From Rhopalosiphum padi (lineage: Eukaryota > Arthropoda > Insecta > Hemiptera > Aphididae): a stretch of 64,000 bases of DNA. Positions 37,145 to 52,000 of the stretch are shown here, in pieces. The stretch is taken from contig NC_083598.1 of NCBI RefSeq assembly GCF_020882245.1, positions 41,081,858 to 41,145,857 on the forward strand. Reading direction: 5' to 3'. Position 1 is the first letter of the stretch. Each line of letters opens with the position of its first letter. The notes under the pieces were generated by a model that was not told where the DNA came from, did no database searches, and was given only the letters and a program-made list of their open reading frames with translations. The translations under genes and the position numbers were made by a program.

Positions 37145-39535
37145 GACGAATCGATATTTTGACAAAACGTGTAGTGAAGAGTGATTTGATTCGATTAAGA
37201 TATATTATATAAATATTTATTATTCATGAAATTTCATCTGTGATGTTATCTTGTATTATTTCGGGGTCTAGCGTCTGGTTGTTCACATTTACAGATATAT
37301 AATTTGCATTCAAATAAACATTTATTTTAGTATTGATAAAACACCGAGGTATTAATTTAATAATTTATAGATATACTGCATTTTAATCAGGTAATCTGGT
37401 AATATTTTTGTAAAAAAAAAAACCACATATAAATAGCCAATATTTGATACTTTTTTGTACTTGTTCATACTTCAATAAACGAATAATATATTTGGTCAAA
37501 TTACGTAATATTTTGTAAATTAAATAACGAAATATAAGAATGGCTATGTAAATTCTCTATCATATTATTTTATCTTATTTCATAAACAAATGTGTCTATT
37601 GAATTTATATTTTTAAAGAATTATTAGTTTTCATTATTAATAAATTATAAATAACTAATTAAATGTTAAATGGATTTCTTATAGATAAAGAAGAAGCTTG
37701 TAAGCGTGAATCCTTTGCTGTTGACTTAATGGCTAACAATACAATCGATTTTAACGGAATATCAAAATCTATATTATTCTCCGCTTTAAACTCAACATAG
37801 GGTACAACAATATAAGACCTAAACAAAATTAAAATGTTAAATAGTTTAAAACAAATCAATTTGTTGGACAAAATAAAAAAAAATATCTAATTTTAAAGTG
37901 TAACTTATGAGTTATGACCATTATGTAAAAGCTGAAGTTAAATCAGTTAAGAAGATCAATTATAAACAAAAAGTCTATGTACTATAAGTTTTTATATAAC
38001 TAGTTATTTTAAAAAGTGATAATCTTATCAAACTTAATAATATATTATGTTTTGTAGAGGAAAAGTTTAGGTATATGATAGAAAATTAAATACTTCTTAC
38101 CTATATAAATAATATAATACATTATATAATTTATCATACCACTATTATAATATATTAGTATATCATTTAAATTAAGAGGGCATTGTTTAATTCGTTTTCT
38201 GTTTCGTTTTAGTTCATATTTTATGTATTTCCAATTTAGTCATGTAAAAAAAAAAAAAAATGAAAAATTGATGTTTGATTTGGACCGGTAGTAAACTTTC
38301 CCGATTATTAAAAATAGTTAGACTCCCGGGTCAATATTATGTTTACCTGAAGTCAATTTGTAAACCCACCCGAATTTTTTTAAATATTATTCTTACACTA
38401 TGAATTAGTGAGCTAGATGTTCAAATTAAAGTGTACATAGTATCCATAGTTGCAATAAACAAAATAAAATAAGTAAAAACAGTCACACTAAAAGTAAAGA
38501 AAAAACCATAACTACCACAAAAGGAATAGACTAAAAATCAAAAAATAGATACCACAAATTTTTTTGAAATCTATTATTTTATAATATATTTTGTATTTAT
38601 TTTTATTTTATGTTTTATTTTGACTATAATATTATAGCTCGTAGCAACTAAAGGCGTTGTTTTATATTATTATAATTATAATATTGACTTTTTTTTAAAT
38701 TAAATTAAAATGTATATTCGATTTAATTTATGATTTTTTATTTTATTTGTATTTTGACTATAATTATAGAACACGACGACATTTTAAAATTAAATAATTA
38801 ATACTGAAGTAGACCCGGGAGAGTTTACAATAACTTGTGATTTGAGACTAAAAATATACTTTATATTTCATATAAAATAAAAAGTGATAAAACATTCTTT
38901 GATGATTTTTTTTTTTTTTTTTAAATGATCTATGAAAGCATTGTAAGAGTGAAAATGCTATAAAAAAATTGTTTCGTCAATTTATAAGTTACCAAAAATG
39001 TCATTTAAGTATTTATCAAGCATCTGTACTTATATTCAAATTCTTTTTTACCAAGTATTCAAATACGTATTATTTTTAAAATAAGTATCTGTTATTATAC
39101 TTCAATACCATTAAAAGGTATCTTTTACAATACTGAAATATACTATAGGAAAAGTATATTGTTTGATAAAATCTTACTATTAAAATGATGCTATATAAAT
39201 CACTCCTAACTTTTATTTGTAAGTATGGGGATATACATCATATATAATATAGTATATTGTATTATAAATAATGTTTAAGTTAATTTAAACAGTTATACAT
39301 TATTGATAACAATTCGAATTTATAGAATATATATTATATAATAGATATTATTATGCGCATATCATTATTATATACACACATTTACGATATTGAGATTTAA
39401 ATATTTAAATTGTTTTTAACATTTAATAATATATAAATATTATAATGCGTTTAGGTATTTCTTATTATATACATTATATATTTACAGGTTATTATTTTGT
39501 CAAACAACACTCATTATTTAAAATTTTAAAAATCT
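37145..39535. other. Spacer with a possible inverted-end repeat
   Basis: This is AT-rich sequence with no supported gene. At 38290 gtaaacTttcccg and at about 38815-38831 the inverted counterpart GTAAACTCTCCCG bound a 540-bp stretch. Both ends also carry cccgggtc (about 38323-38332 and 38813-38822). No target duplication is seen, so I call it only a possible MITE. Confidence 0.35.
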
Positions 39536-39539
39536 ATTA

Positions 39540-40015
39540 CTTAATGCTTTCAAACATTTTTTTTTTTTACATAATTTTAAGTCGAAATAAAACAACATTT
39601 TTTAATTTTTTTTATCGTTATTTTTTATAACTTTTTTGAATGGCAACATATACATTTTTAAGTAACTATTATAAAACAAAATATTTTTTGTAGTATTTCG
39701 ATACACAAAAATCGAAATTCAAAAGAGCAGTTTATGAGTTATAAGTATTTAACGTGAGCGGAATGGTATATATAGGCCATAGGGTATCCCTAGCAAAGCG
39801 TTGGTCTACTACTTCGCTCACCTAAACTTTAAATACTTTTAACTCATAAATTATTCGTTAGAATTTTGATTTTTATGAATAAAAATTCTTCAAAAATATT
39901 CTGCTCTAGAATATTAAATTAAAAATGTATGTTGCCATTCAGAAAAGTAAAAAGCTTAAAAATTATAACGAAACAAATATAATTTTTTTTTTAAACGTTA
40001 ATAAATTTTAAAATT
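39540..40015. repeat. Foldback element with arms of about 150-200 bp
   Basis: The left arm (about 39540-39770) and right arm (about 39820-40015) are inverted, imperfect copies of each other. Matching words are ttTGAATGGCAACATA, the CAAAATAtttttt and AAAATCgAAATTC blocks, TTTATGAGTTAtAAGTATTTAA and GTGAGCG. The central spacer of about 50 bases starts after GTGAGCG and ends before CGCTCAC. It has no coding frame. A transcript through it would form a long double-stranded RNA. Confidence 0.8.
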
Positions 40016-40199
40016 TTGAGTGTTCAATACTAGAATGACACAGTACTACAGTAGTATAATATATGGACGTATGAATGATCTTATTATATCGATTATAAAT
40101 CAATAATTTGAAATTAATATAACGATAATAATATAATATACTGTGTGTACCCAATGAACCTATACTTTGTAGATCCACAATAATAATTATAGTAATGCT

Positions 40200-41050
40200 A
40201 TGAATGACCGACGGAGTAGAATCTCATAGTGCTTCGCCTGTGCGGACAGTATAAAATACCTATTATATTATATAATAGTGTAGTATTTATTATTTATGCA
40301 GCGTGAACACGTTTCGGACAATTGTTAAGGTGTGTGACAATATTTTGAACGACTGTGTGCGTTGCAGTTTGACATATATTAATATCCGGCTACAACACGT
40401 GGTTCCTATATATATTTATACAAATACAAATATCGTGATATTATATCCATAGATATCTATGAATATATCGCATATATTGTTTTGATAACAATAATAATGT
40501 ATTGTGCACTCGACGGGCGCACAGGTCCCACCGGGTTCGAAAGTGCAACTGTATTTGATTATTCGCAATGCGGTAGTAAGGACAGTGCGCGGTGTATAAT
40601 ACGTGTGTTTGTATAAAAAATAAAAATACAATAGTTAACAACCACCTGCACCATGGCTGTACCGCTGCTGTACGTCCGAGCAATGACCCGTCAAACACAA
40701 TGTCGCGAGTGTGTGCAATTATTATTCTGAAAAAGAAAATAGGTACAATAATATTCTACATGCGTATATATATATATTGTATGTATATAAATAATACCTA
40801 CAATATTATGCACTCAGACGAATATTTACGAACGGCGAACGCGAGTATACGATATTATAATCAACAGTTGTGCCACAGCAGTGAGAATGGCAGCTTCGTG
40901 ACCCCATTCTTTACGCGTGTTAACCGCGATATTGTTTTTTATAATTTTTATCGTAATATTATATTGTACATAGGTATATATTATACGAATCACAATGGGA
41001 AAATTATTTCGGTTTCATTAAACGGTCATCCGGTTGCTTAATAGAAACAA
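40200..41050. other. Less AT-rich island, function unknown
   Basis: The composition rises in G+C and CpG between the two CPR genes. An agtataaaata TATA-like word on the + strand is at about 40249. The open frames at 40592-41041 (+) and 40441-40698 (-) carry no recognisable domain. A CCATGGTGCAG followed by gtggtt on the minus strand (about 40654) could be a short first exon, but nothing downstream confirms it. This could be a regulatory region for the cuticle genes or an unrecognised non-coding exon. Confidence 0.3.
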
Positions 41051-42339
41051 ATATTTTGGTAAACGCTGACGATTTATTATGTTTATTTTTCGAATAAATA
41101 TATAATATATACGTTACGTTATACAATATTATGATATTTTTCACAGACCACTTTTCGTTTTAGAAAAATTCCGTACTTCTCAGTGTAATACTTACTGTAT
41201 TGATGTGGATCACTGTGATTCATTATTATAAACACGCAATACGATTAAAATATTAATAGATAATAGTAGTATGTTTGTATGGCCCAATATTTTAAGAAAA
41301 CGGCAAAAGTCCTGTGTTTTTGTAATTGATACTATTATTATTTTTTTTATTGGAATTTTTAAAGTCATTAAAATTTCATTACTTTTTCATTATTAAATGT
41401 TAAAAATTATACAGATATAGTGTAAACTATATAGCAGCTAATACAATTTACTAATTGTTTTAAATTTTTTTTTTAAATTTTGGCTAAATAATATTATTAA
41501 TATAATACATAATATAGCCTCATAGATATAGTCATCTGGTAATATGGATATCTAAATAAAATATTAAAATTAAACAAAAAGTATTTTTTTATTCTATTTT
41601 ATAATTATATGCTCATTAGTTATTAGTATTTTGATGAAAGTGTTGCGTTTTAATTGTTATTATTATTACTAATTGTTAGCAAATATTATAATTCGAAGTG
41701 TAATTTAAAATATATTTATATATTATATATTGTTCATAATATTATTGAAAATATTTCATCACATTTACAAGTCAATAAGGTATACAAAAACAATGAAGTA
41801 CATTTGAATTAAATGGGATACAGTTTGTTTAGTTTTAATTTAAGTATACATATACCTAGTATTAATGTATTAGGTACCTATAAATAATAATAATGTGAGT
41901 TAAATTGAAAATATTTTTACACAGTAATATTTGCATTTATTTTTATTTTCAAACATGCAAATACATATTATGTGGTAAAATATTACTGCATAACTTTTAT
42001 GTTTGGATTATTCATACTCATTAACCCTGCACTTGAATTTATGTCTACAATAGATGTAAACAAAACATAGGAACAGATGTATAATTTAAGGGGGAAAATG
42101 AAAGTGTATATCTGGTTTTCATTGTACACAATATTACACTAGCTACTACGTATGTACAAAACAATATTATACATGATAATACACCGTAGTTTGTTTCAAT
42201 ACAGTTGATTGTTTGAATATAGTGCTTGGCTAAATTATTATAAAAAAGATAAATGTACAATATTTTTTTTTTTTAAATAAACACTTATTTTCTTAAAAAT
42301 TTCTAACGTTATTGGAAATATTTTAAATTTTAATTATTT

Positions 42340-42500
42340 TTATCCTTATCATATTTTAAGTTTTTACTTTTTTTGAATACATTTTTATTCCATACACGAA
42401 GTAAAAAACATTTGTTTATAAAATTTAATATATAAAAATCAAATTTTTAATGAGTTATTAACCAGTTATAAAAGTATTTAAAGTTTAAATGAGGGGATCG
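42340..42500 (+). repeat. Diverged single-arm copy of the foldback repeat
   Basis: The order acttttTTTGAATaca, AAAATCaaATTttta, atgagtta, AAAGTATTTAAaGTTTAaaTGAG follows the left arm of the element at 39540. It shows that the repeat is a family with several members here. Confidence 0.55.
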
Positions 42501-42809
42501 ACATTTTGCCAGATACCTTTGTACCAATCCTCTTCATCCTCCATTTATCTTTAAATAACAAAATATTATCAACAAATAGTAATGCCAAAAAAATGTTCCT
42601 TTTCTTTCTTCTATCTCAAATTATTTAAATAATATTATTATTTCATTTTAAAAATATTAAAATTTATCTTGTGGTAATGATGAAAAAAATCATCTTGTAT
42701 ATGTATATATATATATACAGTAGGTACAATTATTAATACCGATTGATCCATTTAGTGTAAATTACTTATTATCCAAGAAAACTATATCTTTTTTTTAAAA
42801 TATTTTGTT

Positions 42810-43090
42810 TACAAAATTTTAAGTCGTTACAAAATAACATTTTCTACTATATTTTATCATTATCATTTTTTAAATTGTTTACTCTTTTTTATAAAATGCA
42901 TTTTTAATTAATTACTCGAAAGCAGAATATTATTCGGAGTAGTTCCATACATACAAGATACAAATCAAGTTTTTGGCAAATTAAATATTAGTTATATACT
43001 CATATTAGTCATATTAAGTATTAAAAGTATAGACGAGCGGCAAACTAGACCGATATTTTATGGAGTATTCTATTCAGCTCGTCTAAATTT
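42810..43090 (+). repeat. Second diverged copy of the foldback repeat
   Basis: AATTTTAAGTCG, acaAAATAACATTTT, tttATCaTTAt and ATAAAATGCATTTTTAA follow the left arm of the 39540 element. It ends in a hairpin made by agacgagc (43031-43038) and gctcgtct (about 43077-43084), the same position and form as the gtgagcg/cgctcac pair at 39540. The sequence of this terminal stem has changed on both sides together. Confidence 0.55.
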
Positions 43091-43094
43091 AAAA

Positions 43095-46000
43095 AAATTG
43101 TGAATAGACTGTAAAAATATTATTTTGAAACCATATAAAATTATGTTTACTGAAATATTATATTTAATTTATATTTTATATTAAATGTATAAGTATATAA
43201 TTATACTATGCCCATTACTTATACTGCATTGCACCAAAACTTCAATTTTTATTTATTATTATTCTATCATAAAATAGTTAAATATATTTTAATACTTATT
43301 TTATATTAAATAATTAATTATTATTATAAATCATAATTGTACACGATATTAATGAAATCAACGGTTGTAGATAGAACTGTGATGAAACCGCGCATATTAT
43401 TTATTTGTCTAATATATACGTTAATATACATAGTTATATTAAAATAATAAAATAAATTATAGGATGTTATGTAAAAAAAAAATCACGGAATTATTACATT
43501 ATTATTCAGAATTGTATTGTTCAAAAGAGAAAGAAAATTGTTTTTCTTCGAGAAAATTATTAGTGTGTAGTATGTAGTTAAGGGAAAGCAACCGGAGTCA
43601 TAAAATATACAATTTTAAGTTATAAAAATAAATACTTATTTTTATTTTTTATTATTTTTTTTATCTAAAAATATTTTTTTAAATGTAAGTTACTATAATA
43701 AGATATTTGTTGTAGATTATGATTTACCATGAAATATTGTTAATTAATTACAAAAATTTTATAAATATATTATAATTTATAATAAATTTATTTATGAAGT
43801 ACAACATATAATGAGACTATTATATAATATAATAAGTACTTATTAGTTATTACAATAATACACATATCTAGCTATACTAGCCACTGTAGCCAGTATATGA
43901 ATTATCCACTTAGTAGTTATATATATATACTATACAATATACATATATGTACATAGAGCTTATAGTTTAATAACTTATTAATAGGCGTTTATAAATATTT
44001 AATCAATTATTATAAAGACAAAGAAAAAATGTATTGACCATTTAAGTGCTTTGAAATAACATAATATTGTACTGTAATACTTATATTTGTTATATCTGTT
44101 TTATAACAAACACAATTACAATATATATTTTGATTATTATTCTTTAATTACTGGCATGTACAAGCCTGGTCTGGTTTCCATATAAAATTGCATCCCTAAT
44201 AATTGAATTTTATAATAATATTTTTGTACTTTTTAGTATTTAGTTGTATAATTATTGATTATTTTATTATTTTAATTAATAATAATATACGTCAATTGGT
44301 AGTTGTTTATATGTCAAATTGTCAAATGCCAGATGGTAATGACTGATTAGACTAATAAGTTACTGCCATCGGACACTAAAGGTGAAATTAATAAAATAAA
44401 ATTTTTATATCGTTAATAGCTTTATAGATGAATGCACATAATTTATATTAGTTACCAAGAAACACTAAGTCTATGACCACTGTAATCGACGTGATACAAT
44501 ATTGTATTAAAATATTAAATAATAAATTCATTGCATATGAATATATGATAAATGGTACTGAGCGGAAACGGTATGGCAGTTTCAATTATTTCTAAAGATA
44601 TCTTATTTTTATTAAATTGATGTATATTTAATATACTAATAAAACAATAGGTTGATCTTGTTTTTGTCAATAACAAATATTATATTATTAAATTATATTA
44701 TAATATTAAATTGTACACACATAGAGAAAAAAAATTACAAATAATGAAATAAAATTACAAAATATTAATTTTTACCAGAAAAGAAACGGGAAGAAATGTT
44801 TCGTGCTTTTTAAAATTTGATTTTCCGTGGATAGAATGGCGTGTAAATTTCAAAATTTTGATTGAAAATTTATACAAATAGTGTGCTATATATTCACAAA
44901 ATAAAATTTCGAAAATGTTGATTTAAATATGAAATTGGTTTGTATAAAAATGTATTTTCGAGCTTGTATTATAATGATATTCATAGATAATATTTAAATT
45001 GAAAAAAAATAAAAGTAAGTAGTGCCGTATGTCAACGGTACTCGATATGTATTAATCATGCATGTTTTGTTATTGCATATCACGTGCGCCGAGCTATTAT
45101 ATGCATCATTCACAGAAAAAATTATTTTATGTGATTCAATTGCGGTAAAAACAAGATGTTACGAATATTAATTATTATTATACAACCAGCAGATTTCACT
45201 TTAAATTGCACTTTAATAATTACAGGAAGTAGTGCTAAAGATGCTCTATATATAGTTTTCTCTGATTTATTGTACGCATAATATTTTGATTTTTGTTTGA
45301 AGCAATTACAGTATTATATTTTCACATACTTCAGTAATTTTATTGAATTCCACTGTAGATACTTCATATATTTTTCTGAAGTTATAAAGTTTTTCGTTTT
45401 TTAATGATGTAGACATGTATTTTGGATACATTTTTTTTGTATGATTAAATAAACTAGATGGTACCTATATTATTAGTATTTAGTTATTTTATAAAATAAA
45501 AATTGAATATACTATGGGAACAGTTTTTTAAAAATAAATGTTAAATAATATCATTTTTTTAAAATTATGCTTATAAGTAATTATAGTAATATTAAATCAA
45601 TACAAATTAGAATACAATATATCTGAACAAAATTATATTTATTAAATGAACATTTTTGTAATTTAGGATAATAAGTGAAACATCCATGAATAATTCTAAA
45701 AGAATTTTCCAGATTTAATTGGTTCACATGAATATTATATTGACTGCTCATTTATTACATACTCGATAATAATATGATTTACTTAAATTCTAATAAATTA
45801 AATTTATGTATCATGATATATTTAAAAAATATATTAAATGAAATTCGATGACTGATAAAAATACATGTAGTGATGTATTTATTATTAATGATATATTAAT
45901 TTCTTAAGTTATATGCATTTCACGATTAAAAATAATTATTAGGTTTTAGTCATAATTGTAAGTTTGTGATATTATAGTACTTTAAATTAAAAAAAATAAA

Positions 46001-49000
46001 GTATACAAAATTAAATTTTATATAGATATAGTATATTAATAAGTTTAATAACAGTACATTGGATATATTATATTATACATAACTTACATTTTTACAACTA
46101 GACACCATCGAAAATTATTATATTAATATAAGGAAAGTTATGATTTGAAATAAAATAATATTTTAGGTATAAATAGTTTTTATTTAAATATAATAAATCA
46201 AATAGTCACACGAATTATAATTATTATTAAAATAAAAAGTCTTAAATAATTTAACTAATTTTTATATTTATTCAATATAATATATTAAAATCAAATTGTA
46301 TTGTTAAGGTAATTATTTTTAAAATACGTACATTTATGTGCATATGTTTTATAATTAATAAATGTGAAATAAGATGATAGAAATGAATAATTTATTAAAT
46401 TATAAAAATGAATATTATTATATTAAATCACAGGTATTGTGATTAAATAATTTTAAAAATTGGTCTACTGCTGATGTTGTATAGATTGTGTAGTTATTTA
46501 ATACTAGTATATAAATGCATTTTTTTTTGAAATTTTAATGGCTTTCAAGCTTCAAATGTTGAAATGTATATTGTTTATAAATAATATACTATTCTATCTT
46601 GTGTCGATGTGAATGAAGCGAGACCGGGGTACTCAACATACCTCTGATGCTTTATGTCAGTTTTACAAATTTTATATTAAATTTGTCTAATGGGACGTTT
46701 GTAAAATAAAATGTATAGTTTTTTCTCTCGTTGATACATTGTTAAATAAATAAATAAATATTCTATTCAAACACGTGCATCTTATTATTAACTATATTTT
46801 TATTGTGTTATATAGTTATAAAATAATTTACACATTAAATTCATCGTAATATATTATTAGTATTTTAATAACCAAAGAAACACTTTGTTTAATTTAAGTA
46901 TGAAATAATACGATTTGATAACGAAGGGCGCTTGAGAAAATTAGGTATTAGATTTCGAAAGAATATTACACACATTAGAAAGTCATAGTGGAACGTTTAA
47001 AAAATATTTGATATTGTAACGATTGTATTATTTTTTTAAACACCAATAGTTATTTAAATATTAACTTCTTATAATTTGAAATTGATTTTTTTTTTTTCAT
47101 CTGTATTATAATGTTTGTTAAAACTATGAATTGTCTGCAATAATTATCAATAGTTATTCAGTGGTTAGTCATCATTAAATAATTAATATCTAGCATTAAG
47201 ATTCGAGATTGTGTAAATGCAATGATTAAGTTTATACTCCGTGTTAGTTTGTTGAGTTATGTAGTTCATTTTATACATTTTATACTTGTGTGCTAAATTT
47301 TTAAAAATGATTCATTAATCAAAACTAGCATCTTCAGAAGTTTGCTGTCAACCTTGCAATTGTACTCAAAAAGCACAATGAGTTCATATTACCTCTTAAG
47401 AAAAAACACATAGAACAATAGATAAAAAAAAAATAAATAATGATGTTCTAAATAAAAAAAAAATTAATAATCTAATAACCTAGCCTCCTTGTTGCAAAGA
47501 AGATTTTGTTAAAACAAAACCTCGAGTATATGCGTATCTAACGTTATAGGGTACCTATAATACCCACCTAAGTATAATTAAAATATAACACGCTAAAATA
47601 ATCAAACTCGGGGTACATAAAGTATAGATCTACATTGAATACATCATTAGCTTATCAAGGACTTAACTATTTTAAATTTGGAATGCAGCACTCAATATGA
47701 CAAAATTGTTTAGACAATACATTATTGCTATAGTGCTAAAACCTTGATACCTATTTATTTTTTTTATGAAGATTACGTTTCTCACATACAAAATATTTTA
47801 TATATGTTTGTGACATTTGATATATTTTATTTATACATTATGTATTTTAATAATTACATCATAGTGTAGAAATAATGATAAATTATTTTATTATAATAAG
47901 TTATAAATGTTTTGAAACTAATAATATAACTTTGCACAAATACAAAGCACAACTTTTTTTTTATACAATCAATACTAAAATAATGTCTTATAAAGTTGTT
48001 GTATAAATATTTATTATTGAAATTCATTTTGTTTTATTACTATAGTGTTATTGGACATATATTCCCAGGAGTTTTTTGAAAAAAAAACCGCGAAGTGACA
48101 ATTAAAAAAATAAGGGGTCACTGAAAGTTTTGACAAGGATTACAGAAGAACCTATCTTTTTTTTTCAAATTTGTCAATTTATTAAATAACTGTTGCGATA
48201 GTTAATTTTAAGTATGCAATATTATAGAAGATATATGTATTATTAATAAAATTGTAATGACGTAGTTCGAATTGCCGCAAAATATTTCGTCAAATGGCAT
48301 ATATTAAAATACGTGTATTAAACGTATAAACCATAATAAAAAGTGTAATATAAATTGTTCAAGTTATCTTATACCTACGTCTTTAGGCAAAAAATGATAT
48401 TTTACAAAATATAGTAAATACTAAATAAAGTCTTTTATATCAAACCGGCTATACCCATATGGCATAAGTTTACAATTGGTATGCTATGGTGTATAGTCCG
48501 AATTCTGATCTACATTTTTGTTTGATGTAATCGTCACGCGCCGGATCGATTTCGTCTATATTACCTAATTATATTATCGGAGTGACCATACCAGATTTTT
48601 AATATTTGGTCGCATTCTGTCAACTTCCGAAGCACGAGGCGGAGAAAGCTGAGATAACCCAGATGAGCGGTTATCGAATATCCTCATTCCGTGCACAAAT
48701 GGGTGTGTCCTGCTTACCTATGAAAACTGGTTCAATTATTATGTTATATACCTATATGTACCTATTGTAAATATATATAACATTTTTTTACGCAACTTTT
48801 ACGGCACGCCGGTAAATAGTGAATAAACAGAAGTTAACATTCAGGCCATAAATGAGAATAATAACTTACATACAAAATATCAAATGTGATAAATAAATAT
48901 TAAATCCGTTTAGTATATAATAATAGCCTAATAGCCAAAATATTAAGTTGTATATCAATTATAATAAATTGTCAAAACCACAAAACTGTTTGTTAAAAAT

Positions 49001-52000
49001 ACAAATTGAGTGTTATATATATCAATAAAAGAAAAATTAACAAATTCTCGTGGTTTATACAATTATTAGGTATTTGTATACGTTTTAGAAAATTTTAATT
49101 TATTTATAAAAATGAATTTTATATGCATTGTTAATTTATTTTTAAATATTTACATAATCATTAATCGTATATAATTATATTCAAGTACAATGTTTAAGTT
49201 TATGCTTATCTGTAAAATTTAGATTTTTAAAAACTATACATACTACGTGCATGCAGAAATTAACTATCACATGTATAATTTTTAAAAATAAATTTATTTG
49301 CTTAGAAATAATATCATCGTTATTTTTATGAATAATAAAATTAAGATTTTTTTTATATATTATAAACATTTTATTTAGTGAATTAGTTGGAAAAATAATA
49401 ATAATAAAATAATGTTTCAATAATAAAAAAAAAATATTTATACATTATATTACTATAAATACTTACCTACCAATAATTTAATTTGGAATATTTGTTTAAT
49501 TAATAATATTTTTAGTTATTTATTATACTTATCTAGGTACTGCCATAGGATCAGTTGATGATTTATAATTGACTGTACAAGATATGATGAGTTGATTCAA
49601 AGTTGTGGAAATTGTTATCTATATTTATAAATAGCTTGTATTCGATATCGGAGGATTGGTAATTTCAAAAAATATGTAGTCGACTGATACACAAGTTTTT
49701 TCATTTTAGAATTTAATTCGTATAACACGATTTATAATTATGAAAAAAGCAAAGAGTTTTTTTTTTAATTACAGAAAATAATAATTATTATGTTGACAAG
49801 GAAATTGAATTACGCTATGCGGTCGTCACAATCACTCACTCGCTATCGCTCTAATCAATCTCAGTTTTTTTTTTTTATATGCACAATAACAATAATTATG
49901 TACAGTTGATTGAGTGAAAAAGTTAAATTAATAAATACGACAAATAAGATCTATAAATATAACAAGTAATATAATAATAATGTAAGTAGAGTAATTTTTT
50001 TATAACGAACATTAAATTCTCATTATTTTGAATATCTTTTCATATATTGTATTGTTCTTATTTTTACGGAAAAGAATAGACAAGTGACAAGGGTTACCTC
50101 GAAATTTGGAGTGCTACCCTTTTTAAATAAAACAATTTTCCTTAGTATTCGATTTATTAATATTCGTAGAAAATGATTTTGTTTTAAATATAAATTTATA
50201 GATTTAAAGGTTGCCATATTATTTATTATAAAAAAAAAAAAGAAAATTCTAAAAATGATTTTGGGAGCTTTTAAATACAATAAGTGTTTAATATTAAAAA
50301 TAACCAACCAAATACAGTATAACAGCATTATAATTATATTTAATTGCTGTAAAGTTATTTATTTGAGTAAAACAATTTACTATGTAGATGGAATTTTAAT
50401 GGTATTAAAATATAATTTTTTCATGCTTTAAAAATTCTACTTGATGGTTTAGAAAGTTTATATTAATATTTTAATTGAAAATCGAACTAAATAATAAAAT
50501 AAAACTGTGTGCTAAAGGAAGATTTTTCTCTCTCCGGCTAAGTATGGGCATTCCAGGAGGAGGTTCTATATGGATATTAAAGATGTATTGCAAAATTCGT
50601 ACATGGGTCTTGGTTCTATTTTCATTAAGTGTACGTTAGTGATGTTTATTTGGCCGATTTTTATACGCGAGTCTTCTAATCTTCTGATATCTTGTCACGT
50701 AATTTCTCAAAAAAAAAAATTAACCTGTACAACCGAATCTAAATAATCATAAATGTAATACTATTTTTATTATTCTTGTTACCTAATTACCTTTGTAATG
50801 TATGATTATTATGATGAATGTACATACTTATTAGTTATTATAATGTATAAGTAAAATATAAAATGTAAATTATTTTTTCCTGGCTAATTACTTTATTGTT
50901 GAAGCCGAAAAAAAAATGAAATAAAAAAAAAAAATAAACTGTGTGCATTAAAAATAAAAAATAAAAATAAAATTGAATTTCTGGTTGAATTGAATTTTTT
51001 TTTTATTTCTCAAATATAACTTTAATTTTAGTTTTTAAGTTTACATCATAATTATATTTGAAAATTCAAAATATAGTATTATTTTATGTATGGAAAAATA
51101 ATTCTTTAAGTTTATATGAATACCTTAATCTATGAAGTATTCTATTATTAATTTTAGTACAATTTTTTATTTGTAATTTGTATTTTAGAATATTAATATG
51201 CTGTTACTATTATAATAGTATAAAATATAATAATAAAATATTTTAGACAAAAAAAACTTTTACTGTTTAAATTAAAATAATTTTTTTTTGACTCAAATAA
51301 ATAGGTAAAACAAAACTTTTTTATTGATATTGTATTATTTATTAGATATTACATTTTTTAGTTAAAAAAAAATATCTAACCTTTATTACTATTATTAATT
51401 GCTTAAATTTAAAATATACTTAACGTTGTATATTGCGTACATGTCTTTAGGATAGAATAAACGGTAAAATGACGTTGCATCTAAATAGTTTATAGAAAAT
51501 GACATTTCAACAACTATAATATTATTATTCTATGTTCGTCAGAATAGAGAGTGAGATTGTAAACTTATTTGAAAATACCAGTTGTCAAGGATATAAAATA
51601 GGACGATTGCATCTTTTGAAAATTGGACGGATTTCATAATTGTATATATTATTCATTTGATTTTAAATTACGATTTTACAATTGTATTTTTTACATGAAT
51701 ATACCTATTTAATTTTTTTAATGCTTATTAAATATTATATTGATGTACAACAGTGTATTATAATTAGTATTACACGCTACTTTTTTTTTTTATAAACGCG
51801 TGAAAATTATATAAAATATATGTAAACTTAGTAGTTAGTTCTCACTCAAAATTGGTTTATAAGTATATAAATTTTAAATGGTAGCTATCATAACTATAGT
51901 TTGGATTTAATATATTATTAAAACAAATAATTCTTTAACATCATCTCCAGTCACCGCATCCCGTTTAAACGTTTTTTTACATTTTTATTATTATAGACTC

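Noticed and set aside
37659..37871. 70-aa minus-strand ORF between the CPR genes
   Set aside because: Looks slightly less biased than neighbours, but I recognise no family and find no flanking exons.
40531..40545. tRNA-like gggttcgaa word
   Set aside because: No D-arm, anticodon arm or acceptor stem around it.
40592..41041. 149-aa + strand ORF
   Set aside because: No recognisable domain or signal; it includes AT-rich Tyr/Ile/Asn runs. Reported only as part of an unexplained island.
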